Of a stretch of 42,463 bases of DNA, positions 25,877-35,600 are shown in pieces. Positions within the stretch are counted from its first letter, which is position 1; every line of letters begins with the position of its first letter. A model generated the notes under the pieces. That model ran no database searches. It saw nothing but the letters and a program-made list of their open reading frames with translations, and was not told the origin of the DNA. The DNA comes from an uncultured Lachnospiraceae bacterium (GTDB lineage Bacteria; Bacillota; Clostridia; Lachnospirales; Lachnospiraceae), in the NCBI GenBank assembly GCA_947630695.1, contig CANRIM010000021.1, positions 1 through 42,463 of the forward strand. Direction: 5' to 3'. Both the position numbers and the translations under genes were made by a program.

Positions 25877-25913
25877 AAAAACCCGCATAAACACAGTGTT
25901 TATGCGGGTTTTC
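25877..25913 (-). terminator. Terminator of tRNA-Trp (bidirectional hairpin)
   Basis: A near-perfect palindrome (cccgcataaacac and its complement) is flanked by A- and T-runs on both sides. Read on the minus strand it starts 5 bases after the tRNA and ends in TTTTT. It also blocks transcription from the defence operon. Confidence 0.85.
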
Positions 25914-25917
25914 GGTT

Positions 25918-25993
25918 TGGCAGGGGCAGAAGGACTCGAACCCTCGGCACGCGGTTTTGGAGACCGCTGCTCTACCAACTGAGCTATACCCCT
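25918..25993 (-). tRNA. tRNA-Trp (anticodon CCA)
   Basis: A complete 76-base cloverleaf on the minus strand. The acceptor stem AGGGGTA pairs with TGCCCCT (one G-T pair), the D-arm has AGCTCAGTTGGTAGAGC, the anticodon stem and loop GCGGTCTCCAAAACCGC carries CCA, and the T-arm contains GGTTCGAGTCC. The discriminator base is G and the 3' CCA is encoded. Its 3' end faces the accessory region, the side where integrating elements usually insert, but the gene and its terminator are intact and no second copy of the 3' end is in the window. Confidence 0.97.
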
Positions 25994-26048
25994 ATATGTA
26001 TTATTTTAAGTTAACCTATGTAAAATCAGTCATTTTGACACAGATATT

Positions 26049-26077
26049 ATTTTATCACGCAAACAGTTTTATGTCAA
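26049..26077 (-). promoter_or_regulatory. Near-consensus promoter of tRNA-Trp
   Basis: On the minus strand: TTGACA (26072-26077), exactly 17 bases, TAAAAT (26049-26054), about 55 bases before the tRNA. Confidence 0.85.
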
Positions 26078-26140
26078 GTTAAATATGCTTTTAATTTTTT
26101 ATGTTTTGCAGAATTACAATAGATGTGTTACAAAAAATAT

Positions 26141-26208
26141 GAGAAGTACTTCTTTATTTGGTAAAATGTTTTTTAATCTCATTATACCAAATTTTGAAGT
26201 TACTTCTC
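26141..26208. repeat. Long imperfect inverted repeat
   Basis: Arms of about 28 bases, beginning GAGAAGTA and ending in TTTGGTA-AATG, pair with few mismatches around an 11-base loop, with T-runs outside on both strands. It lies between the tRNA promoter and the 3' end of the 26323-27285 gene. It could be a two-way terminator or a small MITE-like element. Otherwise the 25994-26322 gap is empty. Confidence 0.6.
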
Positions 26209-26322
26209 TTTTTTATCAGGTCATATCATTTTAAAAAATTTCATCTTTTTGCTTTTAACAGCTTACTCAAATTCTATACTCTTTAGTCATCCAAATAAAC
26301 CTGAATAGTTATCTTTATCCAA

Positions 26323-27285
26323 TCATTTATGATTTCCTTTTTTCCGAATTTTCCAAATATCCAAATTATCCAAATATTTTTCTCTTGTGTCACTATTTAA
26401 TAGAGCTGAAGGATGATATGCGTAAATAATTTTCATTTTTTTGCATTTATAAGTATTAAAATATTCTTCGTCTGCAAAATAATCCTTTATTCCAAAATAA
26501 TCCTCAATATCTTCTTCACCAAGCTCTACAACTTTTGAAGTTGGCCTTTCTTTGATTTTAAGCTCTTCTATCATTCCTTTAATAATTTTTTTATAGAATT
26601 CATCCGAGAAATCACGTTTGATATGTCTTTCATAGCCTTTACCACTGATAAACAACAAGTGAGTCGGTCTCAGAATATTAATCTCGTGCCAATAGATATT
26701 TCTCTTCTCGCTTTTTTTACCATTGTATTCATATGTAAATGTATCGTACAGTTTATCAATATCTCCGTTACAAGGAGTATAATTGCCGTTTACGGAAGAT
26801 TTGTTGAGATTATTGTTGAGGATTGAAAGCACCTTTGCTTCAAGCTCCTCTGCTTTATTGGCATCTTTGCAGTCTTTTTTTATTCCGCTTATAACTCTCC
26901 TGGTTTTAAGATATTGCGTTTCCCGACAATCCGATTTAGGAATATTACTGTTTTTATCATCTCGATGCACAATTGCATAATCATATCTGTAGTATTCATC
27001 TTTCTGATAGCAATCACTCTTTTTTAGCAATTGCCCGTCTTTGGTATGCGCTTCCTTACCATACACCATAATCTTGTGTTTTGCGTTGATATATGAATCA
27101 AAACAGGTCAGTAATTGTACTCCGTTATAACCATCCGGCTTAATATCGGAATTTCTTGCCTTTTCTTCCATCGATTTATAAAATGCCTCATACATCGCAT
27201 TGAGTTCGGCATTCTTCTCTTCAGTTCTTTTTTTACGAGTATTGTTTTCAAATATTTTTGTGTTTGAGTAATTTTTGCATGCCAT
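26323..27285 (-). CDS. Uracil-DNA-glycosylase-superfamily-like protein, function unknown
   Basis: A 320-residue soluble protein with no signal peptide. Three segments recall the uracil-DNA glycosylase fold: HKIMVYGKEAHTKDG (about 72-86, motif A position), ILRPTHLLFISGKGYE (about 205-220, the central strand) and IIYAYHPSALLNS (about 288-300, the HPS-type loop). The catalytic Asp/Asn is not obvious and the rest is lysine-rich and variable, so it may be a diverged member with another role. AGGGGGG precedes the ATG at 27285. It stands alone, with a long hairpin beyond its 3' end. Alternatives are a wholly unrelated hypothetical protein; the family link is by motif only. Confidence 0.5.
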   Translation of the reverse strand: MACKNYSNTKIFENNTRKKRTEEKNAELNAMYEAFYKSMEEKARNSDIKPDGYNGVQLLTCFDSYINAKHKIMVYGKEAHTKDGQLLKKSDCYQKDEYYRYDYAIVHRDDKNSNIPKSDCRETQYLKTRRVISGIKKDCKDANKAEELEAKVLSILNNNLNKSSVNGNYTPCNGDIDKLYDTFTYEYNGKKSEKRNIYWHEINILRPTHLLFISGKGYERHIKRDFSDEFYKKIIKGMIEELKIKERPTSKVVELGEEDIEDYFGIKDYFADEEYFNTYKCKKMKIIYAYHPSALLNSDTREKYLDNLDIWKIRKKGNHK

Positions 27286-27343
27286 TGAAATCCCCCCCTA
27301 AATTGATATGCACCCCAAAGATTATGATCACAAAGTTATAGCC

Positions 27344-27381
27344 AAAAGCCACCCCGATTTTAAAAATACAGGGTGGCTTTT
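27344..27381 (-). terminator. Rho-independent terminator of the secreted-protein gene
   Basis: A perfect 11-bp stem (aaaagccaccc with gggtggctttt) and a 16-base loop, with A/T runs on both sides, 41 bases past the stop at 27422. Confidence 0.85.
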
Positions 27382-27421
27382 AGTGATTTTTTCAGTTTTA
27401 ATCTACCGAATTTCTAATAAT

Positions 27422-30040
27422 TTATTTTACTTTTACTTTAATTTTAAGAACCTTTGCGTGGTTTACTGTAATTTTGAGTGTGGTTTTGCCCTTTTTCAGA
27501 CCTACAATCTTAATTTTAGAGGATTTTGCCTTGCCCTTAATTTTAGCAATTTTTGTACTATTGTACTTATTATTAAGAGCAGACGCTTTACCCTTAATCT
27601 TTATTGTAAGGGTATTTCCCTTTTTGACTTTATAGACCTTTGACGCCTTTACTGCTTTGTTTTTGTAAATAAGCTTTGGGTCTGAGGTTACTGTTCCTTT
27701 AAACGTCAGCTTTTTTGAGCCTACTTTTACAGTTACCGTACCCGAACCCTTTTTCAGGAAGGTTACCTTGCCCTTTGAAGATACCCTTAGAATTTTCTTG
27801 TTATCTAAACTATAAGTTATCTTCTTTCCGCCCGCGTTATTTACAACAATTCTGTATGTGCTGCCCGCGGATTTTTTTACGCTTTTATTTGCAAGGGAAG
27901 GAGAAGATGTTGTTGGTTTTGCGGAAGTCGGGTCAGTCGGCTCTGTCGTCGGATTTGTTACCGTGGGGTCGGTCGGCTCTGTGGTCGGATTGGTTGCTTC
28001 TGTTGAGGACGGGTCGGTGGAAGTATCTGTCGTTGAGGGAGTTGTTTCAACAGCTTTAACATTCCATACCTGTGTGCCGTAGAAAGGATTAGCTGTACCT
28101 AAAATAAGGCCTGAATTATTAACAGCAAAAACTCTGCAACCGTGGTTATACGGGTTGCCAAATCCGTTTGTTGTTATCGTTTCAACATTCATATCCTTAT
28201 CAATTGTATAAAGGTCAAAGCCTCTCTCCGCCCTTGATAAGTAAGCGCTGCAGGTGATAATTGATTTCATTTTATTAAGAGTTTCACTTGAAAGCACTTT
28301 CTCAAACCTGGACTGTATATAAGAGGAGAAACGGTCGGATAAATTTTTAAAACCGTCAAAAGCCTTTTTATACTCCTCGTATACATTAACACTAATTCCT
28401 TTATCTATATTATCCTCCACTTTCTCAAGTGAATCCGCGAGAGAAAGCGCCTGATTTTTCGTATTCGTTTCTGCGAACGCGGTAATTCCATTGCTGTCGG
28501 TAACAGCCTGAGAATCCCCTGTGCTCGGCTCCGTCTGAATACTTCTTAAGAAATCAATAAGATATTCTATCTGTCTTTCCCACTCTTCGGGCGTCATTTC
28601 AAGTAAATCACCGTTTGTAAACTGTCCGATTGTTTCAAGCAAGCTGCTTGTATCGAACGTACCTACATACAGTTTTCCGTCAAACTCCTGCATTCTCCAG
28701 ATGTACTGATTCTCTTTTTTGCCAAAGCCCGAACCGTAACCTGTAATACTGCCGTCAGGGAACATTTTGTCAGCGTCGCCCATTACAAGCTCAACATTTT
28801 CTTTCTTGTCCATTCTGTAAAGGTTGACGGATTGTTTAAGATTCGCGTTTATAAAATCGCAATCTGTATTAAAGAGGATTTTTTCAAGAGCTATTTCCTC
28901 ATCATTATATTCACCTATATAAAGGTAGTCATTGTAAACATAAAGATTTGCGGCTCCGCTTCTTGTTCTTTCGGGGTCAATACCGAAAGTATACTTAGCC
29001 CCGTCTTTTTCCTGGTCGCCCGCAACAGACGTCCACTTCCACTGTCCTTTTGAATCCGTGTCTCCACGTACTATAGCAAATGACTGCATTGAATTTTCGT
29101 CGGGCTTATTATCGGATGTACCCGTACAAAGCACAACATAGAGAGAATCGTTATATTCAATCATATCCCAAATTGAACCGCCGTAAATGCTGTCAGGATA
29201 ATGATACGCGGGATAATTGTATAAATCATCCATATCGGCTATTACCTTAAATGAGTCGGCGTCGGAAGGATTATCAGTTTCGCAGATATATGCCCCGTCA
29301 AGTCCGACAAGGCTTATCATAAGCTTGCCCTTATATGTGCAAATACCGCGGATACCTACACAAATACCCTGCTGATAAGCTTTGTAATAATCCGCCTGTG
29401 AAATACTCTGATAAACAAGTGTCATTTCATCATTTTCGGGATTAAGCTGATAAATGCTCGGCAAACCGTTTACGGAACCGCAGAAATAGAACTTTCCGTT
29501 ATATTCAACAGCGTTTCTGAACAGTACGTTTGTTCCTGTGGTTGCTTTTGACATAAGGAGCTTTACATCTCCTGTTTTTGTGTTAAGCTTAACAAAAATA
29601 CCCTGCGGATCTCCTCCGTCTTCCTCACCGTAAAAGAAGGTGCCGTTAAACATAGTGTCAAAAACTTTTTTAATAGCCTCTTCGTCATACTGATGTCCAA
29701 GAACAGACTTCATAAATGAAAGCGTCTGCAACATAGCATTGGCGCAGGTGCCGATATAAACATAGTCGCCGTATCCTACAGCTGACCACGAATAGTTTTG
29801 CGCGCGGTCGCCTACACCTGTAATATTGTCGGTAACCGTTCCGTTGCCTGCATAATCCACAATACCGTCAGGGCTTTTTATGCCGTTATCTTTATGCGAC
29901 AACTTATCCGCCGTGTATTTGCCGTCGGAAGAATAATATGATGAACCCTTATTATCCTCAACAGCAAATGCAGTACTAACGGAAATTACAGATGAAATAA
30001 GGGTTACTGCCAACAAGATTGACAAAATTTTTGTTTTCAT
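27422..30040 (-). CDS. Large secreted surface protein with propeller-like body and Ig-like C-terminus
   Basis: An 872-residue exported protein. The signal peptide is residues 1-26 (hydrophobic ILSILLAVTLISSVISV, predicted cut after AFA). The body (about 60-650) has recurring blades such as YGDYVYIG, YNGKFYFCG, YKGKLMIS, YNDSLYVV and FDGKLYVG, which suggests a beta-propeller. A Thr/Pro/Ser linker with TTEPTDPT repeats (about 660-715) leads to a Gly/Lys/Thr-rich region that reads as bacterial Ig-like (BIG2-type) units (about 725-872), ending in alternating Lys/Val strands. No sortase motif or membrane anchor is seen, so it is probably held on the wall by charge or released. The ligand is unknown. 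GAAAGGCG precedes the ATG, and its own promoter and terminator flank it. Confidence 0.8.
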   Translation of the reverse strand: MKTKILSILLAVTLISSVISVSTAFAVEDNKGSSYYSSDGKYTADKLSHKDNGIKSPDGIVDYAGNGTVTDNITGVGDRAQNYSWSAVGYGDYVYIGTCANAMLQTLSFMKSVLGHQYDEEAIKKVFDTMFNGTFFYGEEDGGDPQGIFVKLNTKTGDVKLLMSKATTGTNVLFRNAVEYNGKFYFCGSVNGLPSIYQLNPENDEMTLVYQSISQADYYKAYQQGICVGIRGICTYKGKLMISLVGLDGAYICETDNPSDADSFKVIADMDDLYNYPAYHYPDSIYGGSIWDMIEYNDSLYVVLCTGTSDNKPDENSMQSFAIVRGDTDSKGQWKWTSVAGDQEKDGAKYTFGIDPERTRSGAANLYVYNDYLYIGEYNDEEIALEKILFNTDCDFINANLKQSVNLYRMDKKENVELVMGDADKMFPDGSITGYGSGFGKKENQYIWRMQEFDGKLYVGTFDTSSLLETIGQFTNGDLLEMTPEEWERQIEYLIDFLRSIQTEPSTGDSQAVTDSNGITAFAETNTKNQALSLADSLEKVEDNIDKGISVNVYEEYKKAFDGFKNLSDRFSSYIQSRFEKVLSSETLNKMKSIITCSAYLSRAERGFDLYTIDKDMNVETITTNGFGNPYNHGCRVFAVNNSGLILGTANPFYGTQVWNVKAVETTPSTTDTSTDPSSTEATNPTTEPTDPTVTNPTTEPTDPTSAKPTTSSPSLANKSVKKSAGSTYRIVVNNAGGKKITYSLDNKKILRVSSKGKVTFLKKGSGTVTVKVGSKKLTFKGTVTSDPKLIYKNKAVKASKVYKVKKGNTLTIKIKGKASALNNKYNSTKIAKIKGKAKSSKIKIVGLKKGKTTLKITVNHAKVLKIKVKVK

Positions 30041-30057
30041 AAATAATCGCCTTTCTT

Positions 30058-30086
30058 ATAATATTATGGTTGTAAATACCAGTAAA
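30058..30086 (-). promoter_or_regulatory. Promoter of the secreted-protein gene
   Basis: On the minus strand: TTTACT (30081-30086), 17 bases, TATTAT (30058-30063), about 17 bases before the ATG region at 30040. Confidence 0.5.
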
Positions 30087-30089
30087 ATA

Positions 30090-30127
30090 AGGCTCTATAA
30101 TAAACGTCGGGGTAACAAATAGAGCCT
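30090..30127 (-). terminator. Terminator after the STAS/zinc-ribbon pair
   Basis: A 9-bp stem (aggctctat with atagagcct) around a 20-base loop, followed on the minus strand by TTATTTT. It starts a few bases after the stop at 30135. Confidence 0.65.
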
Positions 30128-30134
30128 GAAAAAC

Positions 30135-30326
30135 TTACTCAACTATTATATTGGGAGATACCATTACAACACTTTTGCACTTATTACAACGAAATTCACG
30201 GGATAAACTCACATCACTTGCAGGCGTTGTATAATAACCCTCTTCACAGTCCATACAAGCTATTTTTTCGCCCTTTTGCAATCTATTGATTATGCCTATA
30301 ATGCTTTTTGGCGTTTTTGTGTCCAT
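30135..30326 (-). CDS. Small zinc-ribbon protein
   Basis: A 63-residue soluble protein with a CxxC pair near residue 24 (CMDC) and another near 47 (CNKC), the layout of a rubredoxin-like zinc ribbon. A basic helical N-terminus (PKSIIGIINRLQKGE) precedes it. GAAAGGCGG lies just before the ATG. It follows the STAS gene by 50 bases on the same strand and the two share one promoter and one terminator, so they are probably an operon. Zinc ribbons of this size often mediate protein or nucleic-acid contacts; no specific function can be assigned. Confidence 0.7.
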   Translation of the reverse strand: MDTKTPKSIIGIINRLQKGEKIACMDCEEGYYTTPASDVSLSREFRCNKCKSVVMVSPNIIVE

Positions 30327-30376
30327 ATCCGCCTTTCTTCCAATTTAGTTCAGGGTAATTATCCGATTATCTGAAA

Positions 30377-30676
30377 TTAATCTTCTATATTCAAAACAGA
30401 CGACAGATTAGTAATTTTCAAAATTTCCATAACATTTTTATTGGCGGACCTGACTGTAAATCCGCCCTTTTCAGACATAAGCTTATGCGCCATAACAAGA
30501 ACCCTCAAGCCTGCCGAGGAAATATATTCAAGCTTTGATAAATCAAGAGTTAGTTTTTCACATTCGTCAGCCTGAAGTTTTATTTCTTTCTCAAGCTCGG
30601 GGGCGGTAAGCGTATCCAATCTTCCGTCTATAGAAATAATTACCGTCTTATCTTCCTTGATTGTATTAATATTCAT
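30377..30676 (-). CDS. STAS-domain anti-sigma-factor antagonist (SpoIIAA/RsbV-like)
   Basis: A 99-residue single STAS domain. The pattern is typical: IDGRLDTLTAPELEKEI, LTLDLSKLEYISSAGLRVLVMAHKLM with the conserved phosphorylatable Ser of the SSAGLR loop, and GGFTVRSANKNVMEILKITNLSSVL. In partner switching such a protein is phosphorylated by an RsbW-like kinase and dephosphorylated by a SpoIIE-type phosphatase; only the unphosphorylated form binds the kinase and frees its target. Both partners occur in the divergent operon (39981-42337). GGAGG is 7 bases before the ATG, under a near-consensus promoter. It is likely to work with those genes, though it could serve another module. Confidence 0.9.
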   Translation of the reverse strand: MNINTIKEDKTVIISIDGRLDTLTAPELEKEIKLQADECEKLTLDLSKLEYISSAGLRVLVMAHKLMSEKGGFTVRSANKNVMEILKITNLSSVLNIED

Positions 30677-30708
30677 ACTCTTCCTCCAAAAGCCATTAAT
30701 ATAAATAT

Positions 30709-30737
30709 ATTTTATTACAAGTAATCCGGACTGTCAA
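30709..30737 (-). promoter_or_regulatory. Near-consensus promoter of the STAS gene
   Basis: On the minus strand: TTGACA (30732-30737), 17 bases, TAAAAT (30709-30714). It is the same arrangement as the tRNA-Trp promoter, so the gene is probably expressed constitutively by the housekeeping sigma. Confidence 0.8.
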
Positions 30738-30784
30738 CTTTAAAATAAAATTAAATAAAATATGAGATATTTAGTTGCTTTTTA

Positions 30785-30813
30785 TTGTAAAAACAGAGAA
30801 AATATGATATATT
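30785..30813 (+). promoter_or_regulatory. Promoter of the MATE-NRPS operon
   Basis: TTGTAA (30785-30790), 17 bases, TATATT (30808-30813), 45 bases before the MATE start. It is divergent from the STAS promoter, about 50 bases apart, so the two may be controlled together. Confidence 0.6.
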
Positions 30814-30858
30814 AAATAAATGCAAAATATACTAATGTATAAAAATACGGAGTAAAGA

Positions 30859-32580
30859 ATGACGCACACTTTATTAAAGCGAAACTCAAATATAATCAAC
30901 AAAAAATATATGGAATACTTTTTGCCCACGGTACTTACCGCAATGGCGAACAATATTGCGATTATGGTGGACTCCGTGCTTGTGGGCCAGCTGGTGGGAA
31001 GCGCCTCAATGGCGGCGATTAACCTGTTGTCCCCTGTTACACAGCTTTACTTTTCACTTACCATTCTTTTCGGACTCGGAGCGTCGACAATAATTTCATA
31101 CGCAAAGGGAGTAAACGACAAGAAAACGGCGGACAAAACCTTTACCGCCGTAATTGTGTCGCTTTTGCTGTTCAGCGCCCTGCTTATGGCGTTGCAGTTT
31201 ATATTTTTAAACGATATAGCGTCTGTTCTGACGTCTATACCCAAATTAAAGCAACAGCTTATACTCTATTACGTTCCGTTTATAATCGGCACTCCTTTTT
31301 CAATGTTTCTACCAAGTATTGTTCATTGTATAAGAAGTGACGGCAGACCAACATTCGCGTCTAATCTCATAATAATTTCAAACGCGATAAATCTTACGAT
31401 GGATATAGTTCTTATGGGACCGTTCAAAACGGGGATTATCGGCTCCTCAATCGCGACGGTTATAGGAAACGCGGTCGCCTTTGTGATTATGTTGAGCCAT
31501 TTTAAAAATCCGAACAACACTCTTCATTTTGATTTTTCGGCTGTCAGAAATCCGAGAGAGCTTTTTAAAAGCTTTTGTTCTATGTTTACCACGGGTCTTT
31601 CGGGAGCGCTTGGAACGCTTCTCATCGTGGTAAGAATGTTTTTCTTAAACAGTATGATACAAAATTCAGCCGGCGCGGAGGGTATGGTGGCAATGTCCGT
31701 TATATCATCAAGCCAAATATTTATATCCGCGTTTATAACGGGCGCGTCGCAGACTATGATACCCATTGTAAGCGTGCTTTTGGGAGAAAAAGACTTTACG
31801 GGTATTAAATTCGCTTTCAGAAAGGCAATGTACATTCTTTTAATCGCGAGTACCGCTATTGTGCTTGTAATTGAGATGTTCCCCGAATTTGTCGCCCGCC
31901 TTTTCGGAAATATGACTCAAACGGAAATGCAGGTCATTGTTCCCGCTTTGAGAATCAGTTCCTTATCCTTCCACGGACTTGCGCTGTCCTTCCTCATAAT
32001 GTATTACTATATGGCTACAACGAGAAAAGGCTTTTCCGTTACAATATCCGTATTAAACGGAATTGCGCTTATTATTCCCTGCGTATATTTTATGGATTTG
32101 CTCTGGGGAGTTAACGGAATTTGGACAGCGATGACGGTCGCTCAATACGGAACCCTGCTTGTGCTTGCTGTAATGTTGATAGTCACCATAAAAAAATCCG
32201 ACGGAAGATACAAAAACTTTTATTTGCTTGATGAAAAAAGCAAGAACGAAATTATGTCCGTTTCCGTAAGCACTGATTTTTCGGAAAATACGGTTGAGGA
32301 ATATTTATCCGAAAACCTCACTGCCGACAACGAAACAAAGCTTAGCGTAACATCGGCGATAACTCATATATTTTCTGAAATAAAGTCGTCGGGCTCAAAG
32401 AAAAACAAGGCTGTTGATATTGACATAAGAATAAGATACGAGAACAACAGCTATATTATTCTTATGCTCAGCAACGGAAACGAGCTGAACAGCCCCCATC
32501 TTATTTCTGAAAACAATACATACAAAAGCTTTGAATGTACAACAGTTTTGGGAATGAATCAAATCAAAGTAATTATATAA
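30859..32580 (+). CDS. MATE-family exporter with degenerate HATPase-like C-terminal domain
   Basis: A 573-residue protein. Residues about 15-450 are a MATE transporter with roughly 12 membrane helices (MVDSVLVGQLVGSASMAAINLLSP is the typical first-helix region), expected to export a small molecule by cation antiport. Most MATE proteins end near 450. Here about 120 extra cytoplasmic residues follow, whose course (KLSVTSAITHIFSEI, IDIRIRYENNSYIILMLSNGNELNS, TVLGMNQIKVI) runs parallel to the HATPase fold of the RsbW-like gene at 39981-40397, but the catalytic Glu/Asn and the glycine loops are altered, so ATP binding is doubtful. GGAG before the ATG fixes the start. The NRPS gene follows after 60 bases, which points to export of its product. 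Confidence 0.85.
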   Translation: MTHTLLKRNSNIINKKYMEYFLPTVLTAMANNIAIMVDSVLVGQLVGSASMAAINLLSPVTQLYFSLTILFGLGASTIISYAKGVNDKKTADKTFTAVIVSLLLFSALLMALQFIFLNDIASVLTSIPKLKQQLILYYVPFIIGTPFSMFLPSIVHCIRSDGRPTFASNLIIISNAINLTMDIVLMGPFKTGIIGSSIATVIGNAVAFVIMLSHFKNPNNTLHFDFSAVRNPRELFKSFCSMFTTGLSGALGTLLIVVRMFFLNSMIQNSAGAEGMVAMSVISSSQIFISAFITGASQTMIPIVSVLLGEKDFTGIKFAFRKAMYILLIASTAIVLVIEMFPEFVARLFGNMTQTEMQVIVPALRISSLSFHGLALSFLIMYYYMATTRKGFSVTISVLNGIALIIPCVYFMDLLWGVNGIWTAMTVAQYGTLLVLAVMLIVTIKKSDGRYKNFYLLDEKSKNEIMSVSVSTDFSENTVEEYLSENLTADNETKLSVTSAITHIFSEIKSSGSKKNKAVDIDIRIRYENNSYIILMLSNGNELNSPHLISENNTYKSFECTTVLGMNQIKVII

Positions 32581-32640
32581 ACCATAGTCCGCTTGCATAA
32601 AACATAGATTACTGCCACTGCGTGAAAGAAGTTTTGTTAA

Positions 32641-35600
32641 ATGAACACAAAAAAATATCCATTGTCAAAAACAGAATACGGAATGTATTTCTGCTTTGTA
32701 TCCGAGCCTCAGGGACTGGAGTATAATCTGCCGTTTACCTTGAAGTTCAAAAAGCCTTTTGACATTGAAAGGCTGAAAACGGCGTTTTTGAAGGTTATAT
32801 CAAATCATCCGAATTTAAAAAGCTATTTTGAAACGGACGAGGACGGAAAGGTATGGCGGAAAATTTCCGATAAACCGATTGAAGTTGAAATAATTAAAAC
32901 CGATAATGAGGATATTACCCCTTATGTAAAGCCGTTTGACCTCTCGACCGGCCCCTGTATGAGAGCGTACATATTCGACCGTTCTGACAGCGTAGAGCTC
33001 CTTTTTGACGTTCACCATATTATATTTGACGGCACATCCTCCGAAATCTTTGTAAAAGAGCTTGATTCGGCATTTCGCGGAGAGAAACTGATTGCGGAAA
33101 AATACTCCGCCGTTGATTTCGCTGTTGACGAGCAAAAGCGCCTTGAAACAGACGAGTTTGAAAAAGGACGCCGATATTACGGGGCGCTCCTTGACGAGGC
33201 GGAAACCGATATGATTCCTCTGCCCGACAAGGATTCAAAAGAAAAAATCCCGAAAAGCGTAAAATACATATTAAAACAAACAACTCCTGATGAAATACGC
33301 GCATTTTCCCATAAAAATCAAATCAGAACAAGCGCGTTGTTTTATTCGGCGTTCGGTTATGTACTGTCTAAATACGCAGGTAGCGAGAACAGCGTGTTCT
33401 CAACTGTATTTAACGGACGAAACGGGGAAATTGCGGACTCAATAGGTATGTTTGTAAAGACCTTTCCCGTTGTCTGTAAAACAGGCGGCGGTAAAATTAT
33501 TGATTACATAAGAGAAATTGACGAGCAGATAGGCCAAAGCCGAAGTCACAGCCTGTTCTCTTATGCCGACATATGCGCCGAAATGGATATAAATCCGCAG
33601 GTTTATTTCGCTTATCAGGGAGATTTCGCGAATACGAATCCTGTTTCCGTGTGCGGACAGGACACATACTGCGTACTCAATTTCACAAATGAACTTAAAG
33701 TTGAGCTTAACTTTATACTTTACCGCAAAGAGGGAAAGTTTGAAATTGAATGTGAATACAACTCAGGCGCATACACAGAGGGATTTATCAACGGTATTCT
33801 TGAGGCTTTGGACAAAGCCGTAAACGAATTTACCGTAAAGGACGAGCTTAATGAGGTTGACATTTTAAGCCAAAGCCAGCTTGAAATACTAAATTCTTTT
33901 AACGATACCGATGTCCCCTATGACGATACAAAAACATTTATTGACTTATTCCGAGAGCAGGTAAGGCTCCGCCCCGATAAGACCGCCCTTGTTTTCAAGG
34001 AAAACAGATATACATACAGACAGCTTGACGAAATCACAGACAAAATCGCTTTTTATCTCAGAGGTAAAGACTGCGGTACGGAGGACGCCGTCGCTGTCTT
34101 GACAGGACGCAGCGAATATATGACTATCTGTTCAATCGGCGTTTTGAAATCGGGCGCGGCATACGAACCCCTTGACCCCACGCATCCCGCCGAACGCCTG
34201 CAGTTTATGATAAAGGACGCGAACGCAAAAGCGCTTATCGCGGACGAAAATTTCCTGCACCTTGTGCCTGACTTTTCAGGCGATATACTTAAAATCAGCG
34301 ATATAAAAGATTTGCCCGCCTGCGCGACTTCTCTGCCCAAACCTGCTCCAAAGGATTTATTCGTACTGCTCTACACTTCGGGTTCAACAGGAACGCCGAA
34401 GGGCTGTATGATTACCCACGGAAACCTGACAAACTTTATACACTGGTCGCACAGAATTAATGAAATTACAGAAAAAAGCTCCTCCGCCGCGTACGCAAGC
34501 TACGGCTTTGACGCTCATATGATGGATATTTACCCCTACTTATCATTCGGCGGAACAGAGTATATCATTCCCGAAGAAAACCGTCTTGACTTAATGTGGA
34601 TAAACGATTACTGCAGGGAAAACGGTATTACAAATATATTTATGACAACACAGGTCGGCAGGGCTTTTATGACCTCAATAGACAACATCGCGCCTAAGAT
34701 TATCAGTACGGGCGGAGAAACCCTTGTACCCTTTGAACCGGTCGGCGGAGTTAAATTCTACAACCTTTACGGTCCTACCGAATGTACTATTATTTCTACT
34801 TACTTCCTCGCGGATAAATATTACGACCCGTTCCCTATAGGAAAACCCGTCAACAACGCCCATATGTATATCGTTGACAAAAATCTCAAAAGGCTTCCCG
34901 TGGGAGCGGTGGGCGAGCTGTGCATTTCAGGCCCGCTTGTATCGAGGGGCTATCTTAACCGTCCCGAACAGACGGAGAAAACCTATGTTAAAAACCCGTT
35001 TGACAGCGACAAAGCCCACAGCGTTCTTTACCATACGGGTGATATTGTTAAATTTATGAACGACGGAAACATCTCCTATGTAGGCAGACGCGACGGAATG
35101 GTGAAAATCAGAGGTTACCGCATAGAGCTTTCCGAGGTTGAGGCCGTTATAAGAGAATACGGCGGTATAAAAGACGCGACCGTTGTGGCAAAGGATTTGC
35201 CGACGGGCGGAAAGTGTATCGTTGCGTATATAGTTTCCGACGAAAAAACGGACATTGACAAGCTAAAGGACTTTATCGGGGAGAAAAAGCCGTACTTTAT
35301 GATACCCGAGGCGATAATGCAGATAGACAGTATTCCGCTTAACGTAAACGGCAAGGTGGATAAACGCAAGCTTCCCGAAATCAAGGCGGGGGATGCGGAA
35401 AAAACGGAGGAAACTCCCAACCGCCCGCTCAACTCTCTTGAAACAAAAATTGTTGATATTATAAAGGGCATAACGGGAAACGATGATGATATAAACGTTT
35501 CCGCCGACTTAATGCGCGCGGGTATGACCTCTCTGTCAATAATCAAGCTCGCCGTGGAGCTTAATAAAACATTCGGCTATGACGCGGAAATAAAGCGCCT

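Larger units (their letters stand above)
25455..25917. other. Non-coding stretch between the defence operon and tRNA-Trp
   Basis: There is no credible long gene. A 21-codon frame (ATG 25586, stop 25649-25651) has an AGGAAAGG site but may be a chance or broken start. An inverted repeat (agtcctttgg/ccaaaggact, arms 25671-25680 and 25700-25709) may fold transcripts leaving the operon, but it lacks a T-run. TTGATACA occurs twice (25648 and 25725), and agtactaaat-type direct repeats lie near 25797-25820. Flank repeats A and B sit here, which makes it a candidate element end. Confidence 0.5.

Noticed and set aside
25918-25993. tRNA-Trp as an island attachment site
   Set aside because: The orientation is right, but the tRNA and its terminator are intact and no duplicate of its 3' end occurs in the window.
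27895-28060. Tandem DNA repeat as a separate element
   Set aside because: It is the Thr/Pro linker of the secreted protein, in frame.
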